Shown here: piece by piece, positions 1-8,964 of the stretch
Layout: each line of letters starts with the position of its first letter
Position numbering within the stretch: position 1 is the stretch's first letter
DNA from: Clostridium tertium
Lineage (GTDB): Bacteria > Bacillota > Clostridia > Clostridiales > Clostridiaceae
Length of the DNA stretch: 42,486 nucleotides
Direction: 5' to 3'
Assembly: GCF_017873245.1 (NCBI RefSeq)
Contig: NZ_JAGGJY010000023.1
Location: 1-42,486 of the forward strand
Translations under genes and position numbers: made by a program
Notes under the pieces: model-generated
The model's database searches: none
Seen by the model: only the letters and a program-made list of their open reading frames with translations
Told to the model about the DNA's origin: nothing

Positions 1-172
1 TACGCAATTATCCAATCACTATTCCTTAATGAATTCTTATAGTACCTCAAAAATTTTTAATTAGTCATTTTATAATTAATTACTATTTAATTATTATGTT
101 CTTCTATATTTTTTAATTAATTATCAATATTTTACTACATTTTCAATTAATTTTTTTATTTCAACTTACATA

Positions 173-1351
173 TTATTTAATTTTGCTAATTATATAATCA
201 ATTTGTTCTTTTGTTAACTCTGGATATACAGGTATAGCAAAAGTTCTATGTGATAGGTATTCAGATACAGGCATATCTCCTTCTTTGTATTCTAAATTCT
301 TATAAACCTTTTGAAGGTGTAATGGCACTGGATAGTATACTCCTGTTGCAATTCCAGCTTCTTTTAACTTAGTTAAAATTTCTTCTCTGTTTTCAGATTG
401 TAAGATATACATATGATATACATGATCATTGTAATCTCTTGCTACTGGAGTTACTAAATCACTATTCTGTAAAGCTTCATTATAAAGCTGAACTATTTCT
501 CTTCTTTTTGCATTCCAGCTATCTATTTCTTTTAATTTTACACTTAATATCGCTGCTTGAATTGCATCTAATCTTGTATTATATCCTATTAAATAGTTAT
601 AGTATTTAAGTGGATTATAAACTGTATCATTTGCGCCTTCAGCAGTTTTAATTTCTTCTTCTATATTATTTAAAAGATTATATGCCTTTTGACCATTTTC
701 CCCACTTCCATGAGTTCTTAATGCTCTTGCGATAATAGCTATTTCATCATTATCTGTTACTATCATTCCACCATCGCCAGCACAACCTAAGTTCTTTGTT
801 GGGAAGAATGAGAAGCAAGCAACATCCCCTAATGTGCCTATCTTTCTTCCTTTATATTTTCCACCTACAGCTTGACAAGCATCTTCTATTACATATAAAT
901 TATGCTTTTTAGCAATTTCATTTATTTCATCCATATCGGCAGATTGGCCAAATATATGTACAGGCATTATTGCTTTTGTTTTTGAAGTTATTTTTTCTTC
1001 TATTTTTGTTACATCTATATTAAAAGTTTCTTTATCTACATCTACAAATACCGGAGTTGCTCCCACTGCTGAAATAGTCTCTGCTGTTGCAAAAAAAGTA
1101 AATGGAGTTGTTATTACTTCATCTCCTTCTCCTATTCCCATTGATTTAAGAGCTAATACTAAAGCATCTGTTCCATTTCCTACTGATATTGCATGTTTAA
1201 CTCCTATGAAGTCTGCAAATTCTTTTTCAAAATCTGTTACTGTTTTTCCCATTATGTAATTAGCTGAAGATAATACTCCTAATGCAGCCTTATCTAAATC
1301 TTCTGCTAATGATTCATATTGAGCTTTTAAATCTATTAAAGGTATATTCAT
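173..1351 (-). CDS. DegT/DnrJ/EryC1/StrS-family sugar aminotransferase
   Basis: Predicted PLP-dependent aminotransferase of 392 residues acting on a nucleotide-linked keto sugar, in the cytoplasm, for surface polysaccharide or glycan synthesis. The family is recognised by the N-terminal IPLIDLKAQYESL segment, the GNGTDALVLAL cofactor-phosphate region, the DACQAVGG segment with the PLP-ring aspartate, and the FFPTKNLGCAGDGG motif in which K186 should be the Schiff-base lysine. Length is normal. The ATG at 1351 follows AAAGGAG at good spacing. The gene is divergent from the Wzy-like gene at 1523. The substrate cannot be told from sequence; relatives make amino-deoxy sugars such as 3-amino or 4-amino hexoses. 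No partner dehydratase or acetyltransferase is adjacent. Family assignment is firm, substrate unknown. Confidence 0.9.
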   Translation of the reverse strand: MNIPLIDLKAQYESLAEDLDKAALGVLSSANYIMGKTVTDFEKEFADFIGVKHAISVGNGTDALVLALKSMGIGEGDEVITTPFTFFATAETISAVGATPVFVDVDKETFNIDVTKIEEKITSKTKAIMPVHIFGQSADMDEINEIAKKHNLYVIEDACQAVGGKYKGRKIGTLGDVACFSFFPTKNLGCAGDGGMIVTDNDEIAIIARALRTHGSGENGQKAYNLLNNIEEEIKTAEGANDTVYNPLKYYNYLIGYNTRLDAIQAAILSVKLKEIDSWNAKRREIVQLYNEALQNSDLVTPVARDYNDHVYHMYILQSENREEILTKLKEAGIATGVYYPVPLHLQKVYKNLEYKEGDMPVSEYLSHRTFAIPVYPELTKEQIDYIISKIK

Positions 1352-1400
1352 TGTTATACGCTCCTTTATATTTTTATTTAAATATAAAACTAATATTAAT

Positions 1401-1428
1401 ATTTTACCACATTTATTTATAGATACAA
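1401..1428 (-). promoter_or_regulatory. Promoter of the aminotransferase gene at 1351
   Basis: On the minus strand TTGTAT (1423-1428) and TAAAAT (1401-1406) are 16 bases apart, a plausible sigma-A promoter about 50 bases upstream of the start codon. It lies close to the divergent promoter at 1456. Confidence 0.45.
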
Positions 1429-1455
1429 ACTTTTTTAATTGAAATTCTTAGACTA

Positions 1456-1483
1456 TTGTGTAACTAAATGTTAAAATTATAAT
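1456..1483 (+). promoter_or_regulatory. Promoter of the Wzy-like gene
   Basis: TTGTGT (1456-1461) and TATAAT (1478-1483) with a 16-base spacer, about 40 bases upstream of the preferred TTG start at 1523. Confidence 0.5.
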
Positions 1484-1522
1484 AAATTATTATATTTTTA
1501 ATTGTAAAAGGAGTTGAAAATT

Positions 1523-2758
1523 TTGAAGGTTTATCTGAATAAGTTCTATAACATTTTATCAAATAAATTTTATTTTAAGATGCTATATTTATTTGTAGCC
1601 CTATCTTTTTCTACAGTATTAAATGATTTCTATGGAATTAAGTTATTAAATAAACTTTGTTTAGCTTGGGGACTTTTACTCATTATCACTAGTATATTTG
1701 ATATTATCTTTAGAAAAAATAAGGTTTATTATTTTCAGTTTTTTTTATACTTGTTTCTGATATTAACATTAGCTCTTAATCTTTTTAGGTATCCAACATC
1801 TGAAAATCTAAAAATTTGGCTAGTAAACTTAATAATACTAGAAAGTATTTTTTCTATTGATACATATAAAAGTAAAAGTGTTCTTATTAAGGAATTAAAT
1901 ATTTTTTCATATTTATACACATTTATTACTTTTATTTTATCTTTTATTTCATTAATTATTATATTTAGTAATAAATCCATAGAAAGAGTTCTAACCTTTA
2001 GTAATGGCATTAGTACAACTATAAGTTTTAGTGGACTATTTTCTAATGAAAATTCTCTTGGAATAGCTGCGGGAATGTCTTTTATTATAAGTTTATATAT
2101 TTTATTAAGTACTCACTCAAATAAGATAAAGATTTTTTATTGCTTCAATGCAATATTGCAGTTAGTAACATTACTTATATCTGGAGGAAGAAGTGCCTTA
2201 TTATTAGTGTTATCTTTAATATTCATATTGATTTTTGTAAAATTTAAAAATGTATGGATCAGATTATTAATGTTATTTTCTCCAACGCTTCTAATACCAT
2301 TTTTATTTAAATTGAGTAATACTACATTACATTATATCTTTACTGGTAGAGAATATATATGGCAAGCTGCATGGCCTATAATAAAATTTTTCCCTCTAGT
2401 GGGTATTGGAAATTCAAATAAAATATCTACATTAATAGCTAACCAACAGCATGAACTAAGGGGTGTTGAAGCTGGTGGACTTCATAATATTTATATTGAA
2501 ATTGCTACTGTAAACGGACTAGTTGCAACTGCTTTAATTCTTTTGTTTATATCTTGCACTTTTTTGTTTTTAATTAGAAAGATAGATAAAATAAATTCAA
2601 AAACTGAAAAATATTTTTTCTCTGTCTTATTAACTCTTGTTTTTGGAATTCCTGTAATTAATCTTATGGAAAGTAGTTTAGTTTATATAATAAGTTTTAT
2701 ATCTATAATATTCTGGGTTTATACTGGATATCTTGTTGCTATTTTAGATAAGGAATAA
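1523..2758 (+). CDS. O-antigen ligase/polymerase-like (Wzy_C) membrane protein
   Basis: Polytopic membrane protein with about 10-12 hydrophobic segments, resembling the O-antigen ligase / Wzy polymerase superfamily, which joins lipid-linked glycan units outside the membrane. Two family hallmarks are visible: SGGRSALLLV in the middle and GGLHNIYIEIATVNGLVAT near residue 320, the typical histidine-containing extracellular loop. An in-frame TTG at 1514 lies directly against the AAAAGGAG site and is too close, so the TTG at 1523, nine bases after AGGAG, is preferred (411 residues). TTG initiation suggests low expression. The gene stands between two sugar aminotransferases, which supports a role in a capsule or wall polysaccharide. 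No Wzx flippase or glycosyltransferase is in the window. Fold family fairly sure, exact reaction unknown. Confidence 0.75.
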   Translation: MKVYLNKFYNILSNKFYFKMLYLFVALSFSTVLNDFYGIKLLNKLCLAWGLLLIITSIFDIIFRKNKVYYFQFFLYLFLILTLALNLFRYPTSENLKIWLVNLIILESIFSIDTYKSKSVLIKELNIFSYLYTFITFILSFISLIIIFSNKSIERVLTFSNGISTTISFSGLFSNENSLGIAAGMSFIISLYILLSTHSNKIKIFYCFNAILQLVTLLISGGRSALLLVLSLIFILIFVKFKNVWIRLLMLFSPTLLIPFLFKLSNTTLHYIFTGREYIWQAAWPIIKFFPLVGIGNSNKISTLIANQQHELRGVEAGGLHNIYIEIATVNGLVATALILLFISCTFLFLIRKIDKINSKTEKYFFSVLLTLVFGIPVINLMESSLVYIISFISIIFWVYTGYLVAILDKE

Positions 2759-2921
2759 CTCTATTATAACCTTTTACTATAATTTGTAGTATACATCTTA
2801 TTTATATTTTAGATGAGAGTAACCACATTTATTACACATTTTGTCATAGAAGTTTCGTTATATAAAGCTTTATCATTACAAACTTCGTCTTAAAAGCTTC
2901 ATCATATAAAATACTAAGTTC

Positions 2922-2979
2922 AAAAAAGCTAAGACTTTAAAATATAAATTTATTTTATATTTTAAAGCTTAGCTTTTTA
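2922..2979. terminator. Bidirectional terminator between convergent genes
   Basis: A long inverted repeat, with outer arms AAAAAGCTAAG and CTTAGCTTTTT and inner arms CTTTAAAATATAAA and TTATATTTTAAAG, ends in A/T runs on both sides. It serves the Wzy-like gene (plus) and the second aminotransferase (minus). The remaining intergenic bases 2759-2921 hold nothing I recognise. Confidence 0.8.
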
Positions 2980-2995
2980 TTTTTATATCATAAAA

Positions 2996-4186
2996 TTACT
3001 TATTCATTATGTTTTTAACTTCTTTAATTAATTCAATTGCAATATATTCCACATCACTTAATTCTAATGTACTATAAACAGGTAGGGAAATTTCATTTGC
3101 ATATTGAGCATATGCATTTGGATAATCTTGTATTTTATAGCCTAGATTTCTATAAAGTGTAAACATTGGTAATGGCTTAAAATGAACGTTTGTTGAAATT
3201 CCCTTTTCTGCTAATCTTTGAATAAGTACATTTCTCTTTTCTTCATTAAATCCTTTTATTCTTAATGGATATATGTGATATGAACTTTCTGTACCTTCAC
3301 CATATTCAGTAACTGGAATTATAGAAAAATCTTCTTTTTCTAATATTTTTGTATAAGTATTAAAAATTTCTTTTCTATACTTTAGCATATCTTTATATCT
3401 TGTTAATTGAACTCTACCAATGGCTGCATTTATATCTGTCATATTGCATTTAAAACCATCTGTAATTATATCATACTCCCAAGCTCCAGCCTTCATCTTG
3501 GATAATGCATCTTTTGATTGTCCATGTAATGAAGTAAATTTAAAGTCTTGAAATAAGTTTTTCCTTCCTTTGAAGTTATTATCATTATATGTTATTGCTC
3601 CCCCTTCAGCAGTTGTAAAGTTTTTAACTGCATGAAAAGAGAATGTATGGAAATCACATTGTGCTCCAACTCTTTGACCTTTATATTTTGCTCCAAAGGC
3701 ATGAGCTGAATCTACAATTATTATTATATCTTCTCTATTTTTTTCTTTTAAAACTTCTTTTATTCTATCATAATCACAAGGTACTCCTGCAAAATCAACA
3801 GGCATTATAACCTTTGTTTTTTCTGTTATTAAATCCCCTATTTTATCATAGTCAATAAAGAAAGAATCCTTTGCTACATCACAAAATATAGGTTTTATAC
3901 CTCTATGAACTGCTACACTTGCTGTTGCTGTATATGTGTAAGGAGTTGTTATTATCTCATCTCCTTCCTTTATATCAAAAACCTTTAATATAAGCTCCAT
4001 TGCTGCTGTTGCACTATTTAATGCCACAGCTTTATTTGCTTCACAATACTGTGCTAATTCTTCTTCAAATTTAGCAAGAGTTGGTCCCGATGTTATCCAT
4101 CCTGATCTTAAAACTTCTACTACTGCATTAATTTCTGCTTCAGTTATATCTGGAGGAGAAAACGGTATTTTTTTTACATTATCCAT
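2996..4186 (-). CDS. DegT/DnrJ/EryC1/StrS-family sugar aminotransferase (second copy)
   Basis: Second PLP-dependent sugar aminotransferase, clearly diverged from the one at 173. It has the IPFSPPDITEAEINAV N-terminus, SGWITSGP, the ALNSATAAMEL phosphate-binding stretch, the VDSAHAFGAKYKG aspartate region and FHAVKNFTTAEGGA, where K188 (numbering from 4186) is the expected PLP lysine. The open frame extends upstream to 4216, but that ATG has no ribosome site. The ATG at 4186 follows AAAGGA nine bases away and fits where family proteins begin, giving 396 residues. Relatives include ArnB/PseC-like 4-aminotransferases, but the substrate cannot be fixed. It converges on the Wzy-like gene and probably works on the same glycan (inference). 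Confidence 0.88.
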   Translation of the reverse strand: MDNVKKIPFSPPDITEAEINAVVEVLRSGWITSGPTLAKFEEELAQYCEANKAVALNSATAAMELILKVFDIKEGDEIITTPYTYTATASVAVHRGIKPIFCDVAKDSFFIDYDKIGDLITEKTKVIMPVDFAGVPCDYDRIKEVLKEKNREDIIIIVDSAHAFGAKYKGQRVGAQCDFHTFSFHAVKNFTTAEGGAITYNDNNFKGRKNLFQDFKFTSLHGQSKDALSKMKAGAWEYDIITDGFKCNMTDINAAIGRVQLTRYKDMLKYRKEIFNTYTKILEKEDFSIIPVTEYGEGTESSYHIYPLRIKGFNEEKRNVLIQRLAEKGISTNVHFKPLPMFTLYRNLGYKIQDYPNAYAQYANEISLPVYSTLELSDVEYIAIELIKEVKNIMNK

Positions 4187-4216
4187 TTTTTTCAATCCTT
4201 TCATTCTATATCCCAT

Positions 4217-4557
4217 GTATTGGATACCTTTATCAACTATTTTTAAGTATATCAGCTTTATTTACAATTATATATTTATCTACATTAAAGTTCAAGTTTG
4301 TTAAGACTGCTTATTATTATTTGACTATATTAACATATTATTAAATAAATATAAGAACTTATATCGGTATTTCTATAATTTACTTTGAATCTGTATTTTA
4401 CTTATTTACCTTAAATTACATTTTCATGCTTTACTCTAAATTATATTATTCTAAATATAAAAAAAGCCTTACTATTTTAATATTAAAATAGTAAGGCTTT
4501 ATACGTTACTCTTAAATCTTTTAATTAATAACTCTTAAAAATATAAATTATCATATT
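4217..4557. other. Intergenic stretch between aminotransferase and autolysin genes
   Basis: About 340 AT-rich bases with no credible gene. They hold the upstream region of the aminotransferase at 4186 and the terminator at 4463-4500. No other structure was recognised. Confidence 0.6.
4463..4500 (-). terminator. Rho-independent terminator of the GH73/CWB2 gene
   Basis: Perfect 38-base palindrome with 19-base arms beginning AAAGCCTTACTATTTTAAT. On the minus strand it is followed by a run of T residues, about 60 bases past the stop codon at 4558. Confidence 0.9.
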
Positions 4558-7554
4558 TTATTGAGCTGTAGCTAGTAATTGTCTAAGGCTATTTATTGCA
4601 GTCTTAGAAACTACCCCTCCAACTTGTACAATGCTGTTAGCAGTCTTTTTATCCAATACTATTTTTTGAGTACTAGTTAGTTGAGCTTCTGTTATTACTA
4701 CTGGTGATTCATTAACTCCTGCAACCGGACCCGAAGTCAATGCATCTGCTAATTCTAATCCTTCTGTAACATAAACCTTATTTAGTACATTTCCATAGAA
4801 TCTTTCTATAACTTTAGCATTTGTCTCATATCTATTTGCTCCGCCTAATCTATTACCAGTAATATCTTGTTTAGTCATTGAATTTATTTGATTTAAAACA
4901 TTATTACTTAACACTCCAGTTCCACCAATTAAGTATGCATTATTTAACTCTTCTGACTTTAACCAGCTATTTACACTACTTGGAATACTATTTGATTCTA
5001 CTAATATTATAGGCATCCTATCTCTACCTGATACTGGCGCTATTGATAGTGAATCTGCTTCTCCATATCCATTTGATATAACCACATTTTCTACATCATA
5101 AAGATTTTGATCAATGTATTTAGCAACTTGAAGAGCTGTTTCATATCTATTTATTCCACCTAATCTTGTAATTTTAGTAATACCTAAATTACGTAATTGA
5201 TTTTCAACAGCTGGAGTTACTACCCCTGTTCCACCAACTATTATCACATTTTTTGCTCCAAGTCTTTTTATTTCATTTTGAGTTGCTGATGGAATTGAAT
5301 TACTTTCAACTAACAACAAAGGTCCCTTATAATATGAAGCAATTGGAGTAGCTGCTAATCCATCTGGTATAGCATAACCATTTGAAATAACTATTGTCTC
5401 TGCTGAACTAAATGAACTTTTACTTAATTCCACAGCTGTTGCATATCTGTTTATTCCAGACTTAACTTCAACAGGTGGTAAATATTCATTTGTCATGCTC
5501 ACATTACTTGCTAAGATATATCCTTTATCATTCCAATTATAACTTCCATGATATTTATTATCAGGTCCACCCAATCCTATTGGAGTATTTCTTTCTGGAT
5601 ATATTTCATAATAAGTTTTACCACTTATAGTTACTTGTTGTAAGTTTGATACTACAAATGGTGTATTTATATAACCACCATATTGATTAGTATCATTAGT
5701 TACATTATATAATAATGTTCCATCTTTCTTTATTACTGAAGTATTTGAAGTTGCAACACCAATTTGCTTAGAATTCGTATCTTTTAAGTTGCTATTTCCA
5801 CCTGAAAGATACTTGTCTATTTCATAAGCAAAGCTTGTTGCTTTTTCTCCCCAGAAGGGATCTGAAGCATACTTAACATTTGTTCCTCTATTTTTATTTC
5901 CTAAGAAACCTCCAAAATATCTCCAATCTGCTGGATCTGCATATCCTCTTGAGATATAATTTTTTGTAAAGTCTATTACTGAATCTTTTGGAGTAGCAAA
6001 ACTATCTGCTGATTCTCCTGGAGCTGAATCATATGCTTTTAATCCAAAAAGATTATTTTTAGTTTGAGCAATTGTTGACATTCCGTAAGCTGATTCATTA
6101 ATAGAAACACCTAATGCTAATAGTGCATTTACTCCATAAGTACTTTCAGTATCTTTAAAGACTTGTCCTAAATCTTTAAGTTTTGATCCTGCTCTCTTTA
6201 TGCCATCAATTTCTCCATTAATAAATGCATTTATATATCTATTTAAATCGTTTGCTGAATATACGGTTTGACTTCTAAATGGTAAATTTAAATAGTAAAT
6301 ATAATATGGACTTCCACTATTAATAGAATTAGATCTTACTCCTGATCTATAATCCTTTATTAAAATATCTAGTTTATTTGCTATGTCAGTTTGGCTATTA
6401 TGATTGTATTGATAGAAGTACTTTCCATCGTAGCTTAGATATCTAACACCTTCTTTTAAGAAAAATGGTGCTTTTCCTAAAATCTTATTATAGCCTGTAA
6501 CTCCAGTTAAATCATAACTTATGAAATGAACTAGTTCACCATTTTGAACTGTATAATAGCTTGGATTTTTTACTTGGCTTAAAGGCACTACAAGCATATC
6601 ATATGTACCTGAAGCTTTGTTGTTATTTATCCAACCTTCATATCCATTTATCATTATTTTTGCTGATGTACCACTTACATCTAAAATTGGTGCATCATCC
6701 ATATACCCTGGATTTACATAAGTAAATGCATTTTGCAAACTAGGTTCTGTATACATATCTACTGTTCCAGAAATCACACTATTGTTACTATATTTTATTA
6801 CTCTTGCCATTTGATTTGTTGAGTAAACAACTTGTCCAGAATAATTTATTACTGCTGGATCTTGATTTTCTTTTGTAGAAGAATCCAGACTTTTAGCTGC
6901 ATTAACAGCTTCATCTAAATCATCATAAGCTTCAACAAACTCATAGCTTCCATCAGAATTAGCAATGGTTAACTCGTAATTCTTATCAGTCATTGGCTCT
7001 AAAACTTCTAAGTTCTCTAAAGCCTCTTGCTTTAATTTAAACTCTTCTCTCTCTAAATTTTCTGAAGAAATTACAGAGTAACTTCTTAATGCAGGATTTA
7101 TTACTTTTACTTTCTTATATTTAGTACCTTTTAAAGTATTAGCAGATTCCTTTTTATTAGCTTCTTCTTTAATAGAATCTTCCTTATTTGACGTCTCAGA
7201 ATTTTCTTTAATTTCTTCTACTTTTTTATTACTTTCAGTTTTACTCTGCTCAACTGAAGTTTTTTCATCTGAAGAATTATTTAAAATACTATTTTGAGCT
7301 TCATTATCTTTAGCTGAATCTTTTTCATCAGTTAAAAGCTCTTCTCCATTGCTATTATCCTTCTTTGCATCTTCTTTCTCATTATCTTGAGAAGATTTTG
7401 TATTATTAGTTATTGAATCAGTTTTCTTATTGCTACTTTTTTCTTCAATAACTGAGCCTGGATTATTTGTTATTGCTTTTGCACTTATATTTGGGACTAT
7501 AAATGCTACTATCACTAGTTGCGCCACTATCTTTTTTATTTTTTTAAATGACAC
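4558..7554 (-). CDS. Secreted GH73 endo-beta-N-acetylglucosaminidase with three CWB2 cell-wall-binding repeats
   Basis: Predicted 998-residue peptidoglycan hydrolase exported to the cell wall. Order: signal peptide (about 1-26), a Lys/Glu/Asn/Ser-rich low-complexity region to about residue 150, a middle region with SH3-like stretches, a GH73-type glucosaminidase around 460-610 (GVSINESAYGMSTIAQTKNN, E487 the likely catalytic glutamate, then NLFGLKAYD), another SH3-like segment, and three CWB2 repeats from about 699 to the end (INRYATAVELS, NRYETALQVAK, NRYETNAKVIE, each with an ISNGY- or VGGTGV-type core). CWB2 modules are known to anchor proteins non-covalently to anionic wall polymers in clostridia. 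The start is GTG at 7554, preceded by GGAGG seven bases away. It probably acts in daughter-cell separation or wall turnover. It has its own promoter and terminator. Confidence 0.88.
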   Translation of the reverse strand: MSFKKIKKIVAQLVIVAFIVPNISAKAITNNPGSVIEEKSSNKKTDSITNNTKSSQDNEKEDAKKDNSNGEELLTDEKDSAKDNEAQNSILNNSSDEKTSVEQSKTESNKKVEEIKENSETSNKEDSIKEEANKKESANTLKGTKYKKVKVINPALRSYSVISSENLEREEFKLKQEALENLEVLEPMTDKNYELTIANSDGSYEFVEAYDDLDEAVNAAKSLDSSTKENQDPAVINYSGQVVYSTNQMARVIKYSNNSVISGTVDMYTEPSLQNAFTYVNPGYMDDAPILDVSGTSAKIMINGYEGWINNNKASGTYDMLVVPLSQVKNPSYYTVQNGELVHFISYDLTGVTGYNKILGKAPFFLKEGVRYLSYDGKYFYQYNHNSQTDIANKLDILIKDYRSGVRSNSINSGSPYYIYYLNLPFRSQTVYSANDLNRYINAFINGEIDGIKRAGSKLKDLGQVFKDTESTYGVNALLALGVSINESAYGMSTIAQTKNNLFGLKAYDSAPGESADSFATPKDSVIDFTKNYISRGYADPADWRYFGGFLGNKNRGTNVKYASDPFWGEKATSFAYEIDKYLSGGNSNLKDTNSKQIGVATSNTSVIKKDGTLLYNVTNDTNQYGGYINTPFVVSNLQQVTISGKTYYEIYPERNTPIGLGGPDNKYHGSYNWNDKGYILASNVSMTNEYLPPVEVKSGINRYATAVELSKSSFSSAETIVISNGYAIPDGLAATPIASYYKGPLLLVESNSIPSATQNEIKRLGAKNVIIVGGTGVVTPAVENQLRNLGITKITRLGGINRYETALQVAKYIDQNLYDVENVVISNGYGEADSLSIAPVSGRDRMPIILVESNSIPSSVNSWLKSEELNNAYLIGGTGVLSNNVLNQINSMTKQDITGNRLGGANRYETNAKVIERFYGNVLNKVYVTEGLELADALTSGPVAGVNESPVVITEAQLTSTQKIVLDKKTANSIVQVGGVVSKTAINSLRQLLATAQ

Positions 7555-7643
7555 CTTCTCACCTCCCCCTCACTTATATAGCTTATCAACTTATGTTATT
7601 TATTTCAACCTTTTGCTCTATAAATATACATTTTTATACTTTT

Positions 7644-7672
7644 TTAATAATATCTTAATATTTGAATGTCAA
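7644..7672 (-). promoter_or_regulatory. Promoter of the GH73/CWB2 gene
   Basis: On the minus strand a consensus TTGACA (7667-7672) and TATTAA (7644-7649) are separated by 17 bases, about 90 bases upstream of the GTG start. Confidence 0.55.
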
Positions 7673-7702
7673 AACAAAAAGTTTACACTGTATTTTTTTA
7701 TA

Positions 7703-7731
7703 TTGACATTGATTACTTATTAAAATAATAT
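7703..7731 (+). promoter_or_regulatory. Promoter of the acyltransferase gene
   Basis: Consensus TTGACA (7703-7708) and TAATAT (7726-7731), spacer 17. Predicted transcription start is about 7738, at the first base of the ribosome site, so the leader would be only about a dozen bases. Confidence 0.6.
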
Positions 7732-7749
7732 TGTTTTGAGGTGGTACAA

Positions 7750-8796
7750 TTGTTTACAAATAATAGAATAATTTCTGCAGATATTCTTAGAATTTTATCT
7801 GCTTTTCTAGTAGTTATACTACATGTTTCTGGCTTAATATGGACTATAATAGATATCAACTCTGTCAATTGGGCTATAATAAACATTTATAATTCTATTG
7901 CTAGATGTTGTGTTCAAATATTTATTATGTTAAGTGGTATGTTTATATTAAGCCCTAAAAAGAATATTACAACTAGAAATATCTATACTAAATACTTACC
8001 AAGAATGGTAGTTGCTCTTTTATTTTGGAGTAGCATATATTTAATAAGCTTTCCTTTGAACTTAGAAAATATCAAGTACATTATAATTTCAATTTTGAAA
8101 GGACAAACTAATTATCATTTATGGTTTCTTTACATGATAATAGGCTTATATATAATAACCCCAGTTTTGAGGATAATAACATCACATGGAAATAAAAAAC
8201 AAATAGAGTATTTTTTAATAATTGGAGCTATTATTTCAGTTGTAGTACCAACACTATCTAATTATTTTCCTTTTAACTTTATTTCAGAAAATATAAATAA
8301 GATGTATATATTTATGCCACGAGCTTATATATTATATTTCTTGCTGGGCTTTTATTTAACTAATTATGATTTAAAAAAGACAACTAAGAAACTTATTTAC
8401 TTTTTAGGTCTTTCAGGTCTCTTATTTACTATTGTAGTTACACAATATTCATCATTAAAATATTCAAAACCAATTGATTCATGGCAAGGAATATTTACTA
8501 TAAATATGTTTTTTTATAGCATAGGAATATTCTTATTCTTAAAGGATATATTTGATAAGATTAAGTTTACTGATAGAAAAATCAAATTTATATCAATATT
8601 ATCTTCATGCTCATTTGGCGTATTTTTAATGCATGATTTATTTATTAAGTTCTTTACTAGAATAGGTATATTAACAACTTCGATTAAATATCCAGTAATT
8701 ACAGTCCCCATTGTTTCAATAATAATTTTTATAGTATGCATAATAATTTCATATTTTATAAAGAAAATTCCCGTACTAAAAAAGTATATAATCTGA
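7750..8796 (+). CDS. Acyltransferase-3 family membrane protein
   Basis: Integral membrane acyltransferase (about 348 residues, around 10 hydrophobic helices) of the OatA/NodX/WecH-like family, which transfers acetyl or other acyl groups to sugars of peptidoglycan, polysaccharide or teichoic acids. The N-terminal SADILRILSAFLVVILHVSG carries the family's conserved R and H, and RCCVQIFIMLSGMFIL matches the second conserved block. There is no C-terminal SGNH esterase domain, so it is not a full OatA. A GTG at 7741 lies inside the ribosome site GAGGTGG, so the TTG at 7750 is the better start. Divergent from the autolysin and near polysaccharide genes, which suggests envelope glycan decoration. 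Substrate unknown. Confidence 0.82.
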   Translation: MFTNNRIISADILRILSAFLVVILHVSGLIWTIIDINSVNWAIINIYNSIARCCVQIFIMLSGMFILSPKKNITTRNIYTKYLPRMVVALLFWSSIYLISFPLNLENIKYIIISILKGQTNYHLWFLYMIIGLYIITPVLRIITSHGNKKQIEYFLIIGAIISVVVPTLSNYFPFNFISENINKMYIFMPRAYILYFLLGFYLTNYDLKKTTKKLIYFLGLSGLLFTIVVTQYSSLKYSKPIDSWQGIFTINMFFYSIGIFLFLKDIFDKIKFTDRKIKFISILSSCSFGVFLMHDLFIKFFTRIGILTTSIKYPVITVPIVSIIIFIVCIIISYFIKKIPVLKKYII

Positions 8797-8920
8797 TACT
8801 TTTTAACATGTATCATATAAAATAATAAAGTATATATTCAAATAAAATATTTAATTAATTACTTAAATTTTTATATTACTTATATGATTAAATTAATTTT
8901 CATATTAATTTATAGGAATC

Positions 8921-8955
8921 AAAAAAGATGACTAATCCATTTAGCCATCTTTTTT
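8921..8955. terminator. Terminator between acyltransferase and prfC
   Basis: Inverted repeat AAAAAAGATG...CATCTTTTTT with one internal mismatch. T runs on both strands let it end prfC (minus) and probably the acyltransferase (plus). Confidence 0.8.
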
Positions 8956-8964
8956 ATTTATACC

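Noticed and set aside
7430..7723. 97-codon plus-strand frame upstream of the acyltransferase
   Set aside because: It overlaps the start, ribosome site and promoter of the autolysin on the other strand and has a biased hydrophobic composition without family features.
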